From Petrolisthes cinctipes (Eukaryota > Arthropoda > Malacostraca > Decapoda > Porcellanidae): a stretch of DNA of 64,000 nucleotides. The notes below the pieces were generated by a model that was given only the letters and a program-made list of their open reading frames with translations, made no database searches and was not told the DNA's origin. Below are positions 33,621 through 64,000 of the stretch, piece after piece. The position numbers and the translations under genes are program-made. Location: NCBI GenBank assembly GCA_033782935.1, contig JAWQEG010001542.1:1-64000 (forward strand), in the 5' to 3' direction. How positions within the stretch are numbered: position 1 is the first letter of the stretch; each line of letters begins with the position of its first letter.

Positions 33621-34258
33621 AAGATAAGTATCCAAGAATTGTTGTTTAACCCTTAGTACCAAAGTACAACTTTATGTATATCAACCTTGTCCTGTGGTTG
33701 TGAAACACGCCGGAATTATTGCCATAAAATACGACCTCTGAAGGCTTTCCACATCAGATGTCTCCATAAGATTGTGGGTATCACTTAGTAAGACTGTGTG
33801 TGACCTTTACATCACAATTCATACTAGAGAGAGATAACAGTGCCAATATTGAAACATTCCTTTACATTCCTTGTTGAGCTTACACACTATCTACTTGTGA
33901 GAAAAATACAATACAAATACTGTATCCGGAAAGAAACGTAATAATGAAATGTTTAAGTGGCTTTTAATTATTAAGAATTCTAACCATTTACAAATTCATG
34001 TTGTTTTCCACTAACTGTAATTTTATAATTGAAATATGGAAAACTTTTCGTCTCTTCCAGGAAAATATTTCGCTACCATGTTCCAAACAGTACGGGAGGG
34101 GTGTGGCCACACTACTACTTTCTTAAGACAAGGATTTAGGGTATTTGTTTCCAAAATGTGACTGTTGAGTGTATTATCTATATACAGTACAAAGTGAAAG
34201 CCTGGTCTTCCTCTGTCATACGAGAGAATAATCTGTTGGAGATTCTCGTCTTTGAATC

Positions 34259-34562
<304 letters not shown>

Positions 34563-34579
34563 GTGAGTTGAATGTTGTT

Positions 34580-36277
34580 TAACATTCTGTAACTTACTCA
34601 AGGTATTATCAGTCTTCAAAACAAGTAAAACAATCAATATTCTTTAACAAAGACGTCTAATATTTTGAATACGGTAATTGTTGTTCAGATCCAGTTATTA
34701 TCTCTAGTAGTGATGATGGTGGGGGAATAATAGTTAATGTGTTGCTAGAAATGAGACAGACTCACGCAGATACTCGTACTACTTGTCACCTTCGCAAACT
34801 AAGATTATGTTTTCACTCAGGTTTGTTTAATAGTGAATAAGATGTCTAAAACTTATTGACGGAAGTCGATTAAACTGTGCAGGATGATTGGGCACTTTGA
34901 GTTCAAAAAGTTATTCCATTTTTGTTATTCGAGTAAAAGATTACAGTCAGTTTTACTTGGGGACATATTTTGTAATTGTATTGGTAAAAATGACAGTAAA
35001 ATGTTAGAAGGTTATATCCGTATAGAATGTTTTAGTTGTTAGCGAAGGTTTACGCCTTTCTTGTGAGTCCTCTTAATTTATATGATGTGATTTACTGAAA
35101 GTACATTTGATAGAGTTGACCAATCAAACAACTGTTGAAGATTGAAGTTTTAAGTTAGGAAATGAGCTCTATATTTATCAACATTACTCATTATTTCTAT
35201 TGTTTACATATATTTACACGGTGGTTCCTTTACACTAATATAAACAACGACATGTCTAAGACTACCTTGTTGTGTTTAACAAAGTTCCTTCTCATACAGA
35301 TTTAAATCGTTGTAGTTCCGTATAAAATATAAACTTGTGAATAAATTGCGGAAAATGGATGATAAAATGCAGTTCCGAACTGAGCTCCATACTTACGTCA
35401 GTTTAAAATGCAATGCACTCCTCAGAATGAACTGAAATATTTAGCATAATATAGATCTAAAAATTATTAATCTACCAAACGATGTTGGCTTCAGTGTTTT
35501 CTGAATCGCTACATAGTAAAAGTTATACTTAGCAATAATTTATTTTACTTAAATCTTTGTTCTTTGTAAACATTACAGAACTAAATTTTGCATGTGACAC
35601 TTTTCTTTAAGCTCATTTCAACATGGACAATTTTTTGCCATTATGAAATTATATTTATTTATAGTTACTGTTTATATTTAGTGTACACAAACAGACGATT
35701 CATTTAAGAATAGTAAAGTGAGGAACAGTTAAATATCTGACCACTTTCCTGCACAGGCTATCATCATTAACAAATTAATACCACTATGTTAAAATATATA
35801 GTGTGAATCATACATTGGAAGAGTTGTTGTTATTTTATATGATTCACTTTTCTCTCGGGGGAGGGTAATAAATCAGGAAATACTGCCCTCAGTTGTTGAG
35901 AATTGATTTGGAAAGAGATGAGTAACTGAGAGTGTACAGAGTGAATGTGGAAGTACATTTTTGGTCGTGAGTGGTTATGTCTTCATTTATGTTGACAATA
36001 TCTAGATATCATCCAAGATATTCGTTATCAGTTTATAAGCATATAGAATGGGAAATATTACGTGCATTTACTATATTATTGATTCTGTTAGGTTTCCATG
36101 GCTCCAATATTATGCTTATGTGTTTTACATAAATACGATGTCTTCATAAAAAAATGTATAAGTTGTCAAACACAATTTACCAAAATGAAAGCAATATCAT
36201 ATCTTACCTTACTTCTGTGCTTCAGAGAGAGAGAGGATGGAGAAGTAAGAATATAGTAGAATATCTATCTGTTGCAG
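34580..36277. other. Presumed first intron of gene C
   Basis: AT-rich; no coding similarity, RNA or transposon seen. Confidence 0.45.
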
Positions 36278-59674
<23,397 letters not shown>

Positions 59675-60660
59675 GGAACTACTCTGTATGGTTAATTCAG
59701 GAACTATTGTGTTAAAAACAATATTCTGATGATATCTTAAGTATAATAAGATGAAGGATGTTCATTATTAAGTGACTTTTTCTGATTTTCTAGACCTTTG
59801 ATTTAATATAAAAATACTCTCAATTTTTTTACCTGGCTTTAATCTAACAAAAAGACCGAACCTCGAGGTCATGTGAGGTCACTGGAGGTCACGTTGGGCC
59901 ATAGGGTGTGAGTTAAGACTTCGTTCTGAAATTCAAAAATGTTTATTAACCCAGAAAATGGGTAATCAGATGAGGTCCAATCCGACCTCCTGGGACACTT
60001 AAGGTCAGTTTGAGGTCGTCATGTCTCAAAGACTGTTATAGGCTAACGAAAAATCCAAAGTTTGTCATAAAGAAATTCAACTTTTATTTTTTACTTGTTT
60101 GAAAGAAAGCGAGAAGCGCGAAGTTTCTAGTGAACCATGTGAGGACATGTAATAGGTGTTTGTGTGTCTATAGAAGATTTAGTTTTCGGCCAACCCAGGG
60201 TATGCGATGTCCATCATCAAGACCCAGGGTCAGTCACTGAAGGTTGTAGTAATCTACCTCACCACAAATATACTCTCTCATGGACAACTTCCCTGTCAGC
60301 TGTTCTCGAATCAGTAATTCTCACCGGCTCTACTTAGTGTTAATTTAACTATACACATTTCAACATACTGTAAGGGAATCTTTACGGATTGGCACAGGTT
60401 TCAAAATATCGTAATGATAGATTTCTTTGAGGATGTTTGTGTTTTGAATCTGCATTACCTATCAATCACGTACCGCACTAATATCTAAACTTTTACCTGA
60501 TGCATGTGTTAATGATAATAATAATAATAATAATAAACGGTTTATTTAATATAGCAGCTGGATTAAGCTGAAAATATACATATCTTATACTTATATGAAA
60601 AATGAGGCATGTATCATGATAAAGAACACACACACAAAAATTATATACAGGAAGTCGATG
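59675..60660. other. 3' flank of gene C, homologous to the flank of gene A
   Basis: Matches 7013-8460 apart from a deletion of about 490 bp after 60331 and a short extra stretch (about 59985-60045). No gene is seen. Confidence 0.6.
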
Positions 60661-61620
60661 GTGAGAGTGAATACAATTTAAAAGGGATTAGGGTGAGTTT
60701 ATTTTTTGGGGAAGGGGGGTGACAAATAAAGTTTTCCAGTCTGAGGGACATCTACTCTGTCGTAATGAAGCGTTAATTGTTGACGTGAGTGGTTTGTCAA
60801 AATCAGGTGCAAATTCTGTGTATACTTTCTTGGGTAAGTCTACAGGGGTGGTTGATCTTTTTGTCTTGAGAGTGGACAACTTTTTGGCTTCTTAATACTT
60901 CTCTACAGTGGGAGGAAAGGATGGGGAGGGTAAGTGGCCAGGGCAGATTAGTGTCGTCAAGTTTTGGTAGGGTTTGACAGATGGCCAAAAAGTTACTAAA
61001 TATTTTTTCATTTGCTTCACTGTTAGTCAGGTTTGAGATACAGGGGATGGGACTAGATTTGTTTGAAAGGTCGCATATTGATTTTATTTTGCTGTACCAC
61101 TGTGAGTTTAAGGCTATCTGTGTATTTTCCTTGGTGAATTTGATCTTGGCCTTGACTATTTCCTTAATAAATTTATTTCTGAGCCGGTTGAAAGTGTTTC
61201 TGTTTGTGTAAAAGACTTTGTTACGTTGGTGTATTAGGTGTTTAATGTTAGGTTGTGATCCAAGGAACATCAAATGTATGCATCCTAACGGATTTTATGG
61301 GGAAAAAAGTGTCCAGTGCTTGTGTGGATGTGGCAACAAACTTTTCCCACTTTGTTGTCACGATTGTTTCTGTGATGACTTCAGTCCAAGTATAGCAGGT
61401 GATCCACTGGCCGAATTCCCTAATGGCAGAGTCTGGTGTGGGTCTGTAATTCCGTATGGCTTTGGGTTGATGGTGAGAAGTGGTGGGCAAGGTAAATATT
61501 GCTTCACAAGGTAGTGTCATTTCCACTTGGCCGCGCACTTGGCATGACGTCACGATGAATCTGGGAAAGGAGTGGGTAGGGTTGGATAGGAAGAAAACGG
61601 AGGTACACAATCCTAAAGTA
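60660..61620 (-). mobile_element. LINE fragment (endonuclease end and linker to RT)
   Basis: Minus-strand frames 61248-61610, 60803-61273 and 60688-60879 are consecutive pieces (YTWTEVITETIV, TFDVPWITT, RNTFNRLRNKFIKEIVKAKIKF, SQWYSKIKSICDLSNK, SDWKTLFVTPLP) joined by frameshifts. Only the 60660-61113 part is shared with 8460-8896; the rest marks sequence beyond the A/C duplication. Confidence 0.7.
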
Positions 61621-62169
61621 AATTATTTAGGCAGTTTTATTCATGCACCGTAGTACAATGGTATGTAATGAAAGAAGCTAAAAGCAAACCTTTGAAATTG
61701 TTTTATATAATATGTTACGATTTTTTATTGGCAGCTGTAGAACTACCTTGAAAAGAAAAAATTCGTTTATCCTAAAGAACACAAAAATGAAAAGCTGAAG
61801 TTGATTTTGTTATACTGAAAATACATACACACATTTTAGCATGATATAATTACGTTTTCAGTAATTATTGTTCGTATTTTCTTTACCTTAATATAACACA
61901 AACTAGAATTTTTTTTCTCGTGTTTCCCTCCACTATCTATGCCTCCATTTTTGTTTTGCCTCATTTCCCTTGACTTTATCACCCATGATATCTTCTTTAA
62001 TCCTTTGCATGCTACATGTTTTTATACAATACCATTATTACATATTAGTCAGGGATGGATATGTTAATGAAATGCAGTTAATAACAAAATAGAGTTTTAT
62101 TCCATCTTTTGCATGTTGTCTTATTTTACATCTTCATGGAGTTACTACTACTAGTACTTCTACAGTGTT

Positions 62170-62173
<4 letters not shown>
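61621..62173. other. Intergenic, nothing recognised
   Basis: AT-rich with no supported feature. Confidence 0.5.

Positions 62174-62257
<84 letters not shown>
62174..62257. repeat. (GA)n microsatellite
   Basis: About 84 bp of GA. Confidence 0.96.
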
Positions 62258-62260
<3 letters not shown>

Positions 62261-63059
62261 CCACATAACGCGAATAAAATACTTTTTATTTCACCATGTT
62301 ACTGTGACATGTATAAATGTAGTTAAAATATTTATAGAACAATAATTAAATTCATGTATGCAGTACATGAGGAAGTTGATTATATGATAATATATTGGGT
62401 AGAATAGTTATTCATACAATTTTGAACCTAAATTGGTGACAACATTTAAAATACTTCCACATAAGACAGGTGTAATTAACTGATTAAGGGCTGCCGCTAT
62501 CACATCTTACGTGGTATATTCATATGTTAACTATATTTTTAGTATTTTTTAATTATTTATTATCTATAATAAAGTTAAATCAAGTAAATAATGTTAAATT
62601 ATGGCTATAGTATATTCTGCAGAAATTTCACACTCTGATATCCTGAGCCAAAGCTAGCTGACGCACTCACAATTATTCATATGGTTCCATTGATTTATAT
62701 ATATTTTTATGACAAAGTTAACTTATTAAATGCAGATGTACGGTAGGCTACATCCACGAACAACACACACAGTAGGCATTTTCCACAAGTGATTCTGTAC
62801 CCTCTTTTACACAATCACCACAGCGCACGGATTTACTTGTCTTGGAGAGCACACTCTTATCGGTCAGGAGGTCAACTGTCTGAGTACAACTAACCTCCTT
62901 TCCAGACTATACAACCCCATGTTGTTATTCATCCTGTCCTCATGTGAGGAGCGTACCATTTTTCATGCACAGAGCCCGCCCACTGAATCTACTTTGAGTA
63001 ACTATATTTACCTTGGGTGCAGGTGTCCACAAGATGGAGAAAGGAGTGCTGCGGCCCAT
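62258..63059. other. Intergenic, little recognised
   Basis: A minus-strand Cys-rich piece near 62760-62850 (KSVRCGDC) could be LINE ORF1 debris; too weak to call. Confidence 0.4.
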
Positions 63060-63640
63060 TGGGGTAGAGGTTGAGGCGGGAGATAGCTCTGCTTACTCAT
63101 GTCAGTCAGGATGAGGTAGAGTGTATGCTTGTTGATGGTTGGGAAGTCGACTCTTTGCTGGAAATGAATCTGTTATTGCAGGTAAATCGTATCTAATTAA
63201 TTGAAATCACCACATATTACTAATTTTGAAGAGGGGGACTGGGTTAAGTGGTCTGCTGTAGTGATAATGTGGTCTATTAGTTCGGGTCCGATATGTGCAC
63301 GTTGTGGATGTTAGAGAACACATAAGATGATGCAGGCGGTGTGTCAGGGATGATTGGGGGGAGTAACTCTCACCCAATGCACTTCTAATTCCTCCGAGAC
63401 CATGACATCTATAGGTGCGAAGGGGATAATTAGTTTTTAATGAAGACAGCTACTCCTCACCCTCTTCTGTCTTTCCATAAGCAATGGAAAAATGTGTAGC
63501 CCTCAATTGTGCAAAGTTCAGGAGTAACTTGTCAAGTTTCGGTGATTGCCGTAATATCAATGTTGAACTCTTGCACTGTTGTAATTAGTTCATCAAGCTT
63601 ATTTGTAAGTGAGGTAGCATTGGATAGCATTATGGCCGAG
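63060..63640 (-). mobile_element. LINE endonuclease fragment, decayed
   Basis: The minus strand reads NATSLTNKLDELITTVQEF, then DITAITET, TPELCTIEGYTFFH and other pieces of an APE-type endonuclease, broken by several stops. Confidence 0.6.
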
Positions 63641-63649
63641 GTATTCCTC

Positions 63650-64000
63650 GGCCATGCATCAGATCACCTCGGAAAAACCCAGACGTTTCTCGTAGACTCG
63701 AACCCGGGTCCATTCCATTCGCAGTCCGTCACTGTTTCCACTCTGCGTGTAGCTAGGTTTTGTTAGTGTCCCGTGATTGGGCTTATCAATAAATGTCTAA
63801 TAAACATAAATACTATTTCAGTGATACTTATAAAACCTAATATTCCTGCACCGCCAGCGTTTTACTTCAGTGAGGGATGAGGTAGTGTACTTTTTAACTG
63901 TATTTTGGCGGCTTCGTATCCAAAAATAATAATAATTATCATATTGGCAGTGAGATACAATACAGACACAGAAAAGGTGCAGCATCCTTTGAACGGGAAG
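63650..64000. repeat. Right-edge copy of the segment upstream of gene C
   Basis: Collinear with 33230-33620 with few differences and still matching at the last base. In gene C this segment lies about 0.6 kb before the promoter, so a further IR gene may follow beyond the window. Confidence 0.8.

Overview
The window is eukaryotic, intron-rich and transposon-laden genomic DNA. An arthropod, most likely a decapod crustacean, fits best: divergent ionotropic receptor (IR) genes, TTAGG-type telomere-like repeats, very long CT/TA microsatellites, tRNA-derived SINEs, and Penelope, DIRS and Gypsy elements packed between exons. No species can be named from sequence alone.

The backbone is a cluster of four related IR genes (iGluR-family ligand-gated channels, presumed chemoreceptors). 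Gene A (+, 1007-7012) has coding exons 4-13; its 5' exons lie beyond the left edge or are lost. Gene B (+, 10931-21097) is complete: 13 coding exons, 637 codons plus stop. Gene C (+, 36278-59674) is complete: 13 coding exons, 639 codons plus stop, spread over 23 kb by retroelement insertions in its introns. Gene D (-, 22359-23892) keeps only the last two exons and lies tail-to-tail with gene B. Exon sizes and phases are the same in all copies, so the models rest on splice sites, reading frame and paralogue comparison. A and C are a recent duplication that includes introns and about 1.4 kb of 3' flank.

Region by region: 1-746 LINE 3' end; 767-8896 gene A and flank; 8897-10453 repeats; 10454-21097 promoter and gene B, whose 5.5 kb intron 6 holds a nested LINE, SINEs and a telomere-like minisatellite; 22359-23892 gene D remnant; about 24100-29640 a 3'-truncated DIRS-like retrotransposon (-); 29740-34258 LINE and SINE debris; 34259-59674 promoter and gene C; 59675-64000 duplicated flank, LINE fragments, and a repeat also found upstream of gene C. 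Intron 6 of gene C holds a LINE interrupted by a Penelope-like element and by a solo LTR. Intron 9 holds a young Gypsy element with 1215-bp LTRs and a perfect 5-bp target duplication.

The main observations are: (1) A and C differ by 7 substitutions in 18 bp at the codons aligned with the iGluR S2 ligand-contact motif, while the rest of that 146-nt exon is identical; (2) the Gypsy element has protease-integrase-RT order (Gmr1-like), gag and pol in one frame separated by a single UGA-CUA, and has lost nearly all of RT and RNase H; (3) exons 2 and 8 are unusually alike between B and C, suggesting gene conversion; (4) the DIRS element contains phase-compatible GT-AG introns; (5) a hammerhead-like core lies at the Penelope end.
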